Shown here in pieces: positions 52,659-61,686 of a stretch of 64,000 nucleotides of DNA; the stretch's first letter is position 1, and each line of letters opens with the position of its first letter. The stretch comes from an uncultured Brachyspira sp. (GTDB lineage: Bacteria; Spirochaetota; Brachyspiria; Brachyspirales; Brachyspiraceae), in contig NZ_CAJTQJ010000003.1 of the NCBI RefSeq assembly GCF_910578695.1, positions 1 to 64,000 of the forward strand. The letters are read 5' to 3'. The notes beneath the pieces are model-generated. The model saw only the letters and a program-made list of their open reading frames with translations, was not told the DNA's origin and searched no databases. The position numbers and the translations under genes were made by a program.

Positions 52659-53366
52659 TTATTTTAATTTTTCCATATATTTATCATATATAAACTTACA
52701 TATTAATTTTGAATTAAATACAGATAAATCTTCAAATACTCCTATATATTCATTTCCAATCTTTTCTGTTATATTAATATTAAAACTAATTTTATAAGAA
52801 CTAATTGACATAGAAGCATTTTTTATAGAATGATCCACTTCTATATCGGCTTCATCAGGCGGCATAATAAATTTTAATCCGATAGGCGACATTTCTATTA
52901 TCATACCATGAAGAATCTGCTTTACACCGTCATGACGAAATACAAGTTTAAAATTATCCAAATTATTTACAACTATATGCTTCAATTTTTTGGGCTTAAC
53001 CCCTGCTTTTTCTATTAAAAGATTAAATCTATTTAAAAAATCTTTTTCATTGAAAGGCTTAAATAAAAAACCTGAAACTCCTATTCTCATCATCTTAGTA
53101 AAAAAATCTCTGCTTGGATCTTCAACATGAACTATTATATGAACTCCGTTATATCTGTCATCTAAATAAACCTTTTCAAGTATGCCGTACATTTCTTCAT
53201 CATTTTCATCAACCTCTATAACAGCAATAGAAAATGGAAGTTTTCCGAACATACTCAAAATATTATTTTTATCTTTTACAGCAACTACCTCAAATCCTGC
53301 AGTGATAAGTATGCTGATAAAACTATCTCTTATCTGCAAAGATGAATCATAAACTAATACTCTCAT
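52659..53366 (-). CDS. Degenerate receiver domain fused to a PilZ-like domain
   Basis: 235 residues. Residues 1-118 form a receiver fold (MRVLVYDSSLQIRDSFISIL, conserved Lys103 in LFKPFNEKDFL), but the acceptor Asp is replaced by Glu51 (SIAVIEVDEND). That could mimic constant phosphorylation. Residues about 128-235 look PilZ-like (GMIIEMSPIGLKFIMP for D/N-x-S-x-x-G), but the Arg motif for cyclic-di-GMP binding is not evident. Probably a signalling output protein, perhaps for motility. It lies upstream of the thiD gene by 45 bases on the same strand. Confidence 0.7.
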   Translation of the reverse strand: MRVLVYDSSLQIRDSFISILITAGFEVVAVKDKNNILSMFGKLPFSIAVIEVDENDEEMYGILEKVYLDDRYNGVHIIVHVEDPSRDFFTKMMRIGVSGFLFKPFNEKDFLNRFNLLIEKAGVKPKKLKHIVVNNLDNFKLVFRHDGVKQILHGMIIEMSPIGLKFIMPPDEADIEVDHSIKNASMSISSYKISFNINITEKIGNEYIGVFEDLSVFNSKLICKFIYDKYMEKLK

Positions 53367-53568
53367 AAAACTTATACCTGATAATAATTATACTGCTTTC
53401 ATATATTATAATTATATAATATAAAAAATTAAAATCAATAATATATGTATGTAATTATATAATGCATTCAATAATATTTTTATATAATAATAATATTAGT
53501 ATATAATAATAAAGGATAAAAATATGATAAAAAGTTGTTTTTTTTTAATTATTTAATATAATTAATAT

Positions 53569-54966
53569 ATGAGGATATCTGCTTATAACTTGTTTCCGCC
53601 TCTTTTGGGGCATATAAAAAATTGGTACAGCCATATTGACAGAATTAAAGAAATGGGATTTGAATGGGTGTATATTAATCCTATAACATACTCTGGATTT
53701 AGCGGAAGTTTATATGCTGTAAAGAATTACTATCAATACAGCCCTGCATTTTTCAGCAGTACGGATAAAAATAAAGCTGAAGAAGAATTAAAAGACTTTA
53801 TTGCATACTGCCGAAATAAGCAAATAAAATTAATGATAGATTTAGTTATTAATCATTCATCTAAAGACTGCAATTTAGTAGAAGAACATTTTGAATGGTA
53901 TAAAACTAAAGACGGGGCTTTACAATCCCCAGGTGCTTGGGATAACGGCAAATGGATTGAATGGGGCGATTTAGCTATATTCAATAATAAAAGAAACCCT
54001 AATGAAAAAGATGATGATGAAAATGAACGGGAAGAAGATAAAGAAATTTATATAAATGATAATGAAATATTAAATCCTATATGGCTTTATTGGAATGATT
54101 TAATAAAGCATAATCTTGATTTAGGCTTTATGGGTTTTAGATGCGATGCTGCTTATAAAGTACCTAAAGAATTATGGAAATATCTAATAGATAATGCAAA
54201 AAAAATAAATAATGAAATAATATTTTTTGCTGAAAGTTTAGGCTGTACTATAGAAGATACTGAAAAATTAATAGATGCAGGCTTTGATTATGTAGCCAGC
54301 AGTGCCAAATGGTGGGATTATGAGGGGGAATGGTTTTTAGAGCAGTATGATATTGCAAGAGAAAGATGCAGACAAATAGCTTTTCCCAGCAATCATGATA
54401 CAAAAAGGCTTATTTCTGAATATGACGGAAATATTTGGAGGGTAAAACAGACATTTTTATTTACAGCTATAGTATGCGATATGTGGATGATTACTGCAGG
54501 AGATGAATACGGATTTTTTAAAAGATGCAATGTTGTAGGCGGAAATGAAAAAGATTATGAGAATATAAGCTATGATTTAAGCGAATATATAAAAGATATG
54601 ACTAGCTATATAAAAAATAATGATGTGCTTGCAGACTGCGGTAAAATAGTTTCTTTGGATATAGAAGAAAAAAGGGAGCTTTATGAATTAAAAAAAGAAA
54701 CCGATATTAATAATGAATTCTATGAAAAGGAAAAAAAATATAAAGAAAAAAAAGAGAAAGATCCTTTTAGGAAATTTTATAAGTATAGCTTAGATGAAAA
54801 TGATAAGCTGCTTATAATAGTTAATATAACATCCAAAATCAGAGAATTGAATGCATCAGAATATGGTATAAAAGAAGATATATCTTTTGAAAATAAAATA
54901 GAAAATATCAATGATACTATAGAAATACTGCCGTATCAATTAAAAATATTTACTGTTCAATTATAG
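53569..54966 (+). CDS. GH13 alpha-amylase-family enzyme
   Basis: 465 residues, no signal peptide. Acts on alpha-glucans inside the cell. The TIM-barrel has the family's four regions: DLVINH (91-96), GFRCDAAY with nucleophile Asp193, FFAESLG with Glu222, and FPSNHDT with His276-Asp277. Domain B holds an unusual acidic insertion (NPNEKDDDENEREEDKE, about 143-159). The C-terminal beta domain is short. No ribosome site precedes the ATG; a 10-codon leader frame with a T9 run lies just upstream (53524-53556). Exact activity (amylase, glucanotransferase, maltosyltransferase-like) is unresolved. Confidence 0.85.
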   Translation: MRISAYNLFPPLLGHIKNWYSHIDRIKEMGFEWVYINPITYSGFSGSLYAVKNYYQYSPAFFSSTDKNKAEEELKDFIAYCRNKQIKLMIDLVINHSSKDCNLVEEHFEWYKTKDGALQSPGAWDNGKWIEWGDLAIFNNKRNPNEKDDDENEREEDKEIYINDNEILNPIWLYWNDLIKHNLDLGFMGFRCDAAYKVPKELWKYLIDNAKKINNEIIFFAESLGCTIEDTEKLIDAGFDYVASSAKWWDYEGEWFLEQYDIARERCRQIAFPSNHDTKRLISEYDGNIWRVKQTFLFTAIVCDMWMITAGDEYGFFKRCNVVGGNEKDYENISYDLSEYIKDMTSYIKNNDVLADCGKIVSLDIEEKRELYELKKETDINNEFYEKEKKYKEKKEKDPFRKFYKYSLDENDKLLIIVNITSKIRELNASEYGIKEDISFENKIENINDTIEILPYQLKIFTVQL

Positions 54967-54986
54967 TTTATTAAGGTGTTTATTTT

Positions 54987-57383
54987 ATGGGAGATAGAAA
55001 ATCAATAGACATTTTTTTTTCAGATTTATCTATGGGATTGCTTTTTGCATTAAATACTAATGAAATAGATAAAGTTGTTGATTTATTTTTAGAAAAAACT
55101 TGTCAGTATTATGGTTTTGACTGCGGAGAGGTATATTTTACTAAAGGCGATTATCTTATACTTAGGGGAGTATACGGCATAGACAGATATTATGTATGCA
55201 AAGTATATTTTCCTATATTAGCAGATCATTGCCAAAATATATTATACGAACAAAAAATTTTTATTGGAGATAATATTAATCATACAGATATGGAAGTATT
55301 TTCAGATTATTCTTCAGTATTTACACTTCCTATATTTTTCAATATGAGTCCAGTCGGAGTTCTAATATTTAGAAATAAAGAAAATAAGACAGATTTATAC
55401 AGATCAATAGTTGATGAAATAAAAAATGTAATAGGAATATTTGCTGTATATGCCAATAATGTATTGCAAAATGTAATATATAAAGAAAGAGACAAACAGC
55501 TTAAATTGCTTAGAGAATTATATTTAAAATTAAGCGATGCTTATGATTTTGAAAATAATTTAAATAATTTAGCTAATGATATAGCAAATATTTTCACAGT
55601 AAATAAAGTATTTATAAGACTTAGAAATGAAAATAATGATTTTTATACAAGATCCAGCTATGGTTTTCCTGATAATTTTGACTATTCAATATTTGAAAAT
55701 AATTTTAATGCTGATGAGTATTTAGATAATGATATATTCTATATAAATAATGTTTCAAACAATAAGTACTATGAAAAATTTAAAGGCATTATAAACAGAT
55801 CTGTACTGTTCAATAGAATACAGCTTAAAAATAATTGTATAGGATATATAGCTGTTATAGATAAGATACCTGATGCTGTAAACCCTTTAGGAGATTTTGA
55901 TTCTAATGATTCTAATTTGTTTAATTCTCTCATTTCAAATATAGCAAGCAGAATATCAGAACATTATAATATTGTAAAATTAAATAAAGCTAATGAAAAA
56001 AATACTAAGCATATGTTACGCTTGAACACATTATATGATATAAGCAATATTTTATTAGAACGTTCAAAAACTGAAGATATATTATTTTTATTGCTTACAA
56101 TTACAACAATAGGAGATGTATTTGCATTTAACAGGGCTTTTGCTTTTCTTTATGACAAAGAATTCAATGTATTTAGAGGAAGAATGTGTGTTGCACCTGC
56201 AAATGCACAAGATGCAGGTATGATATGGAGTAATATGCAGAAACTAGATAAATATGCTTTAAGAGAAAAATTAATGCTTTCTTTTGATAAGAGAAGCGTG
56301 AAAGATTCTTGGGATTTGAATCAGATATTTTTAAATACCGTTATACCTAATAATGAAAACTGCAAATTATTTTTTGATGTATATAATGATAAAAAAAGTA
56401 TTAATATTGTTAATGTAGATAATGAAGATGTATATCAAATAAAAAAATATACTGATATATTCGGAGACTGCCCTTTTGCAATTATACCTATAATGAATTC
56501 TATAAACTGTATGGGTATGATAGTTATTGATAATACTTATAATGGAAAACCTATACCTGAAGATGATTTAGATTATTTAAAGATGTTCGGAAGACAGGCG
56601 GCTGTTGCTTTAGAATACTCTTCTATTTATAATGAAATTGAAAAAAGTAATAATGCCCTTAAAGTTGCCGAAAAAACTTTATTTGATTTAAAAAGTTTGG
56701 CTATGATAGGAGAGATGAGTTCTTCTATGGCTCATAATCTCAGAAACTTTATAGTACCTATTGCAGGATTTGCAAATAGACTTGTAAAAGTGAGTAAAGA
56801 AGAAAATATAAAAAACTATGCTCAAATAATAGTAAATGAAGTAGAGAATTTAGAAAACTACTTGAAAAGAAATTTATCATTTGCTAAAAGTATTAATTTA
56901 GAAGTTGATAATATAAAAATTGATGATATGATAAAATACCTTACTATTTTGGCAAATGAATATATCAAAAAAAGCGGAAAAAATATTAAATTTTATGCAC
57001 AAAAGATAACTAAAAAAGATATTGTAAGATGGGATTATGACAGAATGAATGAAGTTATATTTAATCTTATAATAAATGCTATAGATGCTATTAATGATAA
57101 TGAAGAAGGATCTATAATAAGCGTAATATTTAATGATAATGCATATAGAGATTCTATTATTGATGTAATAGTAGAAAATACTAATTCATATATAGAACCT
57201 GAATTGGCTGAAAAGATATTTACTCCGTTTTTTACTACAAAAAGTCATGGAGTAGGCATAGGGCTTTCAATTTCTAAAAGAATAGTAGAAGCTCATGGCG
57301 GAAGTATGATTATAAAAAGTGTAAATGAAGATTTTAAAATAACTACTTTTTTCGTCTCTATGCCTATTAGTTTAAATAATTAA
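54987..57383 (+). CDS. GAF-domain sensor histidine kinase
   Basis: 798 residues, no transmembrane segment, so a cytoplasmic sensor kinase. Three GAF-like regions (about 15-150, 170-325 and 340-555) are followed by a coiled coil. The dimerisation helix carries the phospho-acceptor His583 in SSSMAHNLRNF. The ATPase domain has the N box NEVIFNLIINAIDAIND, then FTPFFTTKSHGVGIGLSISKRIVEAHGG. Signal and partner regulator are unknown; the nearest receiver protein (52659) lacks its Asp. AAGGTG upstream of the ATG; 20 bases after the GH13 gene, so probably co-transcribed. Confidence 0.9.
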   Translation: MGDRKSIDIFFSDLSMGLLFALNTNEIDKVVDLFLEKTCQYYGFDCGEVYFTKGDYLILRGVYGIDRYYVCKVYFPILADHCQNILYEQKIFIGDNINHTDMEVFSDYSSVFTLPIFFNMSPVGVLIFRNKENKTDLYRSIVDEIKNVIGIFAVYANNVLQNVIYKERDKQLKLLRELYLKLSDAYDFENNLNNLANDIANIFTVNKVFIRLRNENNDFYTRSSYGFPDNFDYSIFENNFNADEYLDNDIFYINNVSNNKYYEKFKGIINRSVLFNRIQLKNNCIGYIAVIDKIPDAVNPLGDFDSNDSNLFNSLISNIASRISEHYNIVKLNKANEKNTKHMLRLNTLYDISNILLERSKTEDILFLLLTITTIGDVFAFNRAFAFLYDKEFNVFRGRMCVAPANAQDAGMIWSNMQKLDKYALREKLMLSFDKRSVKDSWDLNQIFLNTVIPNNENCKLFFDVYNDKKSINIVNVDNEDVYQIKKYTDIFGDCPFAIIPIMNSINCMGMIVIDNTYNGKPIPEDDLDYLKMFGRQAAVALEYSSIYNEIEKSNNALKVAEKTLFDLKSLAMIGEMSSSMAHNLRNFIVPIAGFANRLVKVSKEENIKNYAQIIVNEVENLENYLKRNLSFAKSINLEVDNIKIDDMIKYLTILANEYIKKSGKNIKFYAQKITKKDIVRWDYDRMNEVIFNLIINAIDAINDNEEGSIISVIFNDNAYRDSIIDVIVENTNSYIEPELAEKIFTPFFTTKSHGVGIGLSISKRIVEAHGGSMIIKSVNEDFKITTFFVSMPISLNN

Positions 57384-57421
57384 AAATCACTTTCCGATAA
57401 TAATAATGTGGAGGATAAATT

Positions 57422-58225
57422 GTGGCAAAAATAAGCGAAGCGGCAAAAGCTGAATGCAATAGGATGCAAAATAAATATAAAAATTTTCTTGCAGGTGTAG
57501 AATCAAAATTGACGCAGGCAGAAAAAGAACTTCTTGCTTTGGAAGATGATTTTCAAAAAGCAAATAAAAAAGTAGAACTTGCTGTGCTTTATGTTCAGGC
57601 ATCTTCTTTTGTTGCAACTATTTGTTATATAGCAATAGAACATATAGATGTGCGTTCTGATAATCAGCTTAATGATGGAAGAAGATATATAAATAAAGCT
57701 ATTATGCTTTTAGAAGAGGTATTTGGAAATTATACCGATGATTCTCTTTCTATGAATGAAGAAATGCATGAATATTTTAAAGATAAATTATCTGATGAAT
57801 GGAGATATAAATTCATTTGTTCATTCGGCTATATTATAGATTATTTGAAATACTGCTATGGAGAAAACTCTAAATGGCTTCAGAATTTCATTGAAATAGA
57901 GGCTCGATTTGCTGTTATAGCTAAAAATATTATAGACTTTAAAAGCTATATTAAAGAATTAAGTCCTGAAGTGGCAGGATATAAATTCAGAGTAAAATTG
58001 ATGGAATTAGTAAAAAAACTTTTAGAAGAATCCGCTGAAGAGTATAGAACTAAATATGAACTTCAGGATAAAAGAATAGATGATATGAAAATGGCTTTAA
58101 ATATTGTAGCTTGTCTTAGAAGAATACATATATATTTAAATGAAGTAGAAGAATCCGAAGAAAAAAAGAAAATGTATGATCTTTGGAAGAAAAAATTGGA
58201 TGCTGATATTAAAAAGATGAAATAA
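57422..58225 (+). CDS. Cytoplasmic helical protein of unknown function
   Basis: 267 residues starting with GTG after GGAGG at 57411-57415. Highly alpha-helical and charged, with coiled-coil-like ends (VESKLTQAEKELLALEDDFQ and EVEESEEKKKMYDLWKKKL). No signal peptide, membrane segment or known motif. Begins 38 bases after the histidine kinase, possibly one transcription unit. Confidence 0.75.
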   Translation: MAKISEAAKAECNRMQNKYKNFLAGVESKLTQAEKELLALEDDFQKANKKVELAVLYVQASSFVATICYIAIEHIDVRSDNQLNDGRRYINKAIMLLEEVFGNYTDDSLSMNEEMHEYFKDKLSDEWRYKFICSFGYIIDYLKYCYGENSKWLQNFIEIEARFAVIAKNIIDFKSYIKELSPEVAGYKFRVKLMELVKKLLEESAEEYRTKYELQDKRIDDMKMALNIVACLRRIHIYLNEVEESEEKKKMYDLWKKKLDADIKKMK

Positions 58226-58234
58226 TATTATATA

Positions 58235-58262
58235 TTTACAATTTTTGTTTTTTTGCTATAAT
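58235..58262 (+). promoter_or_regulatory. Promoter almost touching the DUF3810 start codon
   Basis: TTTACA (58235-58240), 16-base spacer, TATAAT (58257-58262). The ATG at 58272 is 9 bases after the -10 box. Confidence 0.55.
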
Positions 58263-58271
58263 ATTATCAAG

Positions 58272-59342
58272 ATGAAAAGTAAAATAACATTAATATTGTC
58301 TCTTATTTTTATTGCTGTTTTACTAAAAATAGCGGCATTATCAAAGAACTTTATAGAAAATTTTTATTCCAGATTATTATATAAAAAAATATCAGGCTCT
58401 ATAAATAGAATCTCTTCAAATTTTAGTTTTTCTGTAGGCGAATTACTGCTTTTTTTGTTTTTTACAGCAGTATTTATTTTTATTATAATAGCAGTTAAAA
58501 AATCTTTCTTTAATTCAAATGCAGCTTCATTAACAGATAAAATTAAAACGGCATTAAATTTTATATATGTATTTGCATGTTCTATGGTTATTATATATAT
58601 AATATTTCTTTTGGTATGGGGATTAAATTATCATAGACTTCCTCTAATAGAAAATTATCCTCCTAAAGATATAAACGATAATGATATATATTTATTGGCT
58701 GATGCATTGATAAAAAATATTAATAATATTAAAGATGAAATGAAGTATAAAGAAATCAATACTAATTATCAGGCTTTAAATAGAATGATAGAATCTGAAT
58801 ATAATAAAGTATTTGAAGAGTTTTCTTTTTTGAATATGCATTACTTCAGAACAAAGCCTATAATGATATCTAAAATATTTCTTTATATGCAAATAACAGG
58901 TATATATTCCCCTTTTACTTCTGAGGCAAATGTAAATACATTAATTCCAAGCATATCAATGCCTTTCACAATAGCTCATGAAATGGCTCATCAAATAGGA
59001 ATTGCTTATGAAGATGAGGCTAATTTTATATCATATATAGCCTGCTCTAAACATACGGATATTTTTGTAAGATATTCAGGTAATTTTGAGGCACTTCTTT
59101 ATGTATTGAATGAGATTAAAAGAGATGAAAGCTATGCATATTTAATGTCAAATTTAAATAATGATACCAAAGAAGAAATAAAAAAATATTATGAGTTTTG
59201 GCAAAACTATATTGGAAATCTATCAAAAGTAAGCCTAAAAGTTAATGATGCATATTTAAAAGCAAATAGTCAGAAAGACGGAATTAAAAGCTATTCTAGG
59301 GTTGTTAAACTGTTAGTATTATACCATAATATTAATTCTTAA
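58272..59342 (+). CDS. DUF3810 membrane protein with HExxH motif
   Basis: 356 residues. Three hydrophobic segments near residues 5-22, 55-80 and 95-120, then a large extracytoplasmic-looking domain starting VWGLNYHRLPL. It contains the zinc-metalloprotease motif HEMAHQIG followed by EDEANF, as in gluzincins. DUF3810 members share this; protease activity is not proven. I start at MKSKITL (58272); the longer frame to 58245 overlaps the promoter. There is no ribosome site, so the message may be leaderless. Confidence 0.82.
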   Translation: MKSKITLILSLIFIAVLLKIAALSKNFIENFYSRLLYKKISGSINRISSNFSFSVGELLLFLFFTAVFIFIIIAVKKSFFNSNAASLTDKIKTALNFIYVFACSMVIIYIIFLLVWGLNYHRLPLIENYPPKDINDNDIYLLADALIKNINNIKDEMKYKEINTNYQALNRMIESEYNKVFEEFSFLNMHYFRTKPIMISKIFLYMQITGIYSPFTSEANVNTLIPSISMPFTIAHEMAHQIGIAYEDEANFISYIACSKHTDIFVRYSGNFEALLYVLNEIKRDESYAYLMSNLNNDTKEEIKKYYEFWQNYIGNLSKVSLKVNDAYLKANSQKDGIKSYSRVVKLLVLYHNINS

Positions 59343-59395
59343 TAAAATTTAAATCTTTACGATAATAAAAATAATATTATTTAAAGGATATTTAT

Positions 59396-59572
59396 ATGCG
59401 TTTAAATGAACCTCCGTATTTTTATCAATGTAAAAGCTGCAAAAGAAGATTTACCGTAAGAAGAAAAAAACATACTATAAATTTACTTATAATAAAAATT
59501 AATAATCAGAAATGTCCTTATTGTAAAAGTTCAAGAACAAAAAATATTGATGAAATTGTAAAAGCCATATAA
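59396..59572 (+). CDS. Small zinc-ribbon protein
   Basis: 58 residues. Two Cys pairs, CKSC (12-15) and CPYC (40-43), are separated by a basic stretch (KRRFTVRRKKH), giving a zinc ribbon of the kind that binds nucleic acid or protein. AAAGGA at 59383-59388 precedes the ATG with good spacing. No known family name assigned. Confidence 0.7.
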   Translation: MRLNEPPYFYQCKSCKRRFTVRRKKHTINLLIIKINNQKCPYCKSSRTKNIDEIVKAI

Positions 59573-59829
59573 TTTATATTTTCCGTATATTTATTACTGC
59601 CTTATTATTAAAAATTCTTTATATAATATAATTGCCCTATTGAATTATTATAATATTTAATATATAAATAAATTATGTACAGCGAATCAAATAAAGATGA
59701 AATATCAATAAATTATGAAGAAAGCAGTTTCCTAAAAATTGATATGCATATAAATAAAATTATCAATATATAATATTATTTTTATAATAATATAAACAAC
59801 ATAATAAATGATAATGATGAGGTTTAATT
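59573..59829. other. Short intergenic region
   Basis: Nothing convincing; a 32-codon frame at 59675-59773 has no ribosome site. Confidence 0.4.
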
Positions 59830-60408
59830 ATGAAAGATATAAATGAATTATTTTCAGACAGTAAATTCTCTATTAAAATTTATATAAATAATATAAGATT
59901 CTTTGCCATAATGATGATAGGATTAATTATTGCTGTGCTTTTAATAGATGTGCTGTTTACAAAAAATCCTGATAAAGATATGAAGGCTGCTATTATATTT
60001 GTAGTATCTTTTTTTATATTCGGTATAATTATACTTTCTATTATATTAATAAGAAGCGTAATTTTTAAAAAAGCTAGCTTTATATTAGATGATAAGGGAA
60101 TATACTATAATAACTTACTTGTAAAAAGCTATATATATGTTCTTTGGCAGGAGATAGAAGATTTAGATATTATAGAGAATTATCTTTTTATATATTTGAA
60201 AGATCCTCAGACTTATTATTTGAAAAAATTTAAAGGAAGAATAATATCAGAAGATCCATTATACATATATTTAGGCGATTTAGATATAAGCAGTAAATTT
60301 ATTATCAGTATGTTTAAATTTTTTGATGATAATTATAAATACATTGAAAACTATAAAGATAATAATGATGAAGATGATTATAAAAAATACTACAGAGATT
60401 ATTATTAA
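59830..60408 (+). CDS. Membrane protein with two helices and PH-like C-terminal part
   Basis: 192 residues. Two transmembrane helices (about 24-44 and 53-76) are followed by a cytoplasmic domain with FILDDKGIYYNN and YIYVLWQEIEDLDII, the D-x-x-G-I and W-x-x-I pattern of STM3941/bacterial PH-like proteins. Acidic Asp/Tyr-rich tail. GATGAGG lies about 9 bases before the ATG. Function unknown. Confidence 0.68.
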   Translation: MKDINELFSDSKFSIKIYINNIRFFAIMMIGLIIAVLLIDVLFTKNPDKDMKAAIIFVVSFFIFGIIILSIILIRSVIFKKASFILDDKGIYYNNLLVKSYIYVLWQEIEDLDIIENYLFIYLKDPQTYYLKKFKGRIISEDPLYIYLGDLDISSKFIISMFKFFDDNYKYIENYKDNNDEDDYKKYYRDYY

Positions 60409-60416
60409 TAAAAAAT

Positions 60417-60446
60417 AAAGTGCATTTATCATAAATACACTTTTTA
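60417..60446 (+). terminator. Terminator between convergent genes
   Basis: AAAGTG-C-ATTTAT (60417-60429) pairs with ATAAAT-A-CACTTT (60431-60443), then T-rich sequence; one mismatch and a tight loop. Confidence 0.55.
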
Positions 60447-60453
60447 TTTGTTA

Positions 60454-60921
60454 TTATCTGAAATGTCTATTTATATCTAATTCTCTTAATGTTCTAATCA
60501 TCTGCATTTCCATCTCTATTCTGAAATTATCATTAACAGCATTATTTATAATATTATCATTCGGATTTTTTTGATTCATTTCAGGTTTAATAGCAGAATT
60601 ATTTATTCTTATTTGATTTTCAAGCATTCTGTATCTAGGAGAATATCTTCCGTCTATTGCCTTTAGCTTCTGTCTTTCTCTATAACTCATATATCCGTTT
60701 CCAAAATAATGAAATCTGCCGTTTCTATAATAGCTTTTAGTGTACCCTGGATTTGAATATCTTGGGGCAGTTAAATCATTTTTATAAGGATAAAGCGGTA
60801 TCGTAGTTTTTGTACTTGGAGGAATAAAAGGCTTTATATTCCCAACTCTTGGAGCTGGAGAATAATAATATTGCGAAAAAGCTATACTTACAATACTTAA
60901 AAACATTAATAATATTTTCAT
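60454..60921 (-). CDS. Exported Spy/CpxP-like protein
   Basis: 155 residues. Short signal peptide (to about 16, IAFS). Pro/Tyr-rich middle (YYYSPAPRV, TKSYYRNGRFHYFGNGY). The helical C-terminal half, RYSPRYRMLENQIRINN...FRIEMEMQMIRTLREL, resembles the helical hairpin of the next gene's product and of Spy/CpxP periplasmic chaperone-like proteins. The LTxxQ motif itself is not evident. Same strand as the next gene, but separated by a terminator. Confidence 0.6.
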   Translation of the reverse strand: MKILLMFLSIVSIAFSQYYYSPAPRVGNIKPFIPPSTKTTIPLYPYKNDLTAPRYSNPGYTKSYYRNGRFHYFGNGYMSYRERQKLKAIDGRYSPRYRMLENQIRINNSAIKPEMNQKNPNDNIINNAVNDNFRIEMEMQMIRTLRELDINRHFR

Positions 60922-60981
60922 AATATACCCTCCTAATTGTTTTATATTATATAACTATTATATAATATAAATATAAAAAAT

Positions 60982-61018
60982 AAAATCCCCGTATAATTAA
61001 TAATTGTACAGGGATTTT
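60982..61018 (-). terminator. Terminator of the His/Arg-rich Spy-like gene
   Basis: AAAATCCC-C-GTA (60982-60993) with TAC-A-GGGATTTT (61007-61018) around a 13-base loop, just beyond the stop codon of the gene at 61037. Confidence 0.75.
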
Positions 61019-61036
61019 AACCTAGCGATTAAAAAA

Positions 61037-61546
61037 TTATTTATTTTTATATATTTTATCTATTTCTAAAAAGCATTGAGTTTTCAATTTTTGTAAATCT
61101 GCCTGAGCTTTACTTCTCAAATCTATTGCATTATTAATTGCATCCTGATTAGGAGTTTCTTTTCTCATTTCAGCATTTATATTTTGTGTCTGATTATATA
61201 TCTCTCTTCTTAAAGTATCCATTTGAGGAAAATATTTATCCTCTATGCTTCTTACCTCATCAATTTGCTCTTGAGTGAGTGTATTATTATGATAGCTGTA
61301 TCCTCTGTTATATCCTCTATATCTTTCTCTATGATAACCTCTATGTCCTTCTCTATATCCTCCTCTATGTCCTTCTCTATATCCCTCTCTGTGATATCCT
61401 CTGCCATATACATCATTGTATCCATAACATCTTCCGTATTCCCTTCCATAACCTGCATCATAATTTCTGCCGTATTGTCCGAATAAAGACATTGAAGCAA
61501 AAATCATTATTAATGCTGAAATAAAAATTATAATATTTTTTCTCAT
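61037..61546 (-). CDS. Exported Spy/CpxP-like protein with His/Arg/Gly/Tyr repeats
   Basis: 169 residues. Signal peptide ends near LFG(23). Residues 24-88 form imperfect GYxREGHRG-type repeats rich in Gly, Tyr, Arg and His, which could bind metal. The C-terminal helical part starts LTQEQIDEVRSIEDKYFPQM, containing the LTxxQ motif of Spy/CpxP/ZraP proteins. Proteins of this family act as periplasmic chaperones or metal sensors. AGGAG precedes the ATG. Confidence 0.75.
   Translation of the reverse strand: MRKNIIIFISALIMIFASMSLFGQYGRNYDAGYGREYGRCYGYNDVYGRGYHREGYREGHRGGYREGHRGYHRERYRGYNRGYSYHNNTLTQEQIDEVRSIEDKYFPQMDTLRREIYNQTQNINAEMRKETPNQDAINNAIDLRSKAQADLQKLKTQCFLEIDKIYKNK
61300..61400. repeat. 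In-gene tandem repeats
   Basis: Units such as CCTCTATGTCCTTCTCTATA recur in register with the reading frame, encoding the GYREGHRG repeats. Because units are multiples of three, copy-number change would lengthen or shorten the protein without a frameshift. Confidence 0.75.
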
Positions 61547-61686
61547 ATATTTTCTCCTTTTTTATTTTTATCATTTCATTTTATTATGCTTTATTAGACG
61601 ATTATAAAATTAAAAAGTTCCATAAAAGATATAAATTTATTAAAAAAAATGAATTTTTGTATATACCAGCAGTATGTATATGAAAT

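Noticed and set aside
59675..59773. 32-codon frame starting MYSESNKDEI
   Set aside because: No ribosome site, no recognisable motif; kept only as a note in the intergenic entry.
61223..61524. Overlapping frames on both strands rich in Ser/Ile or Tyr/Leu repeats
   Set aside because: They are shadows of the repeat-encoding region of the Spy-like gene, created by its in-frame repeat units.
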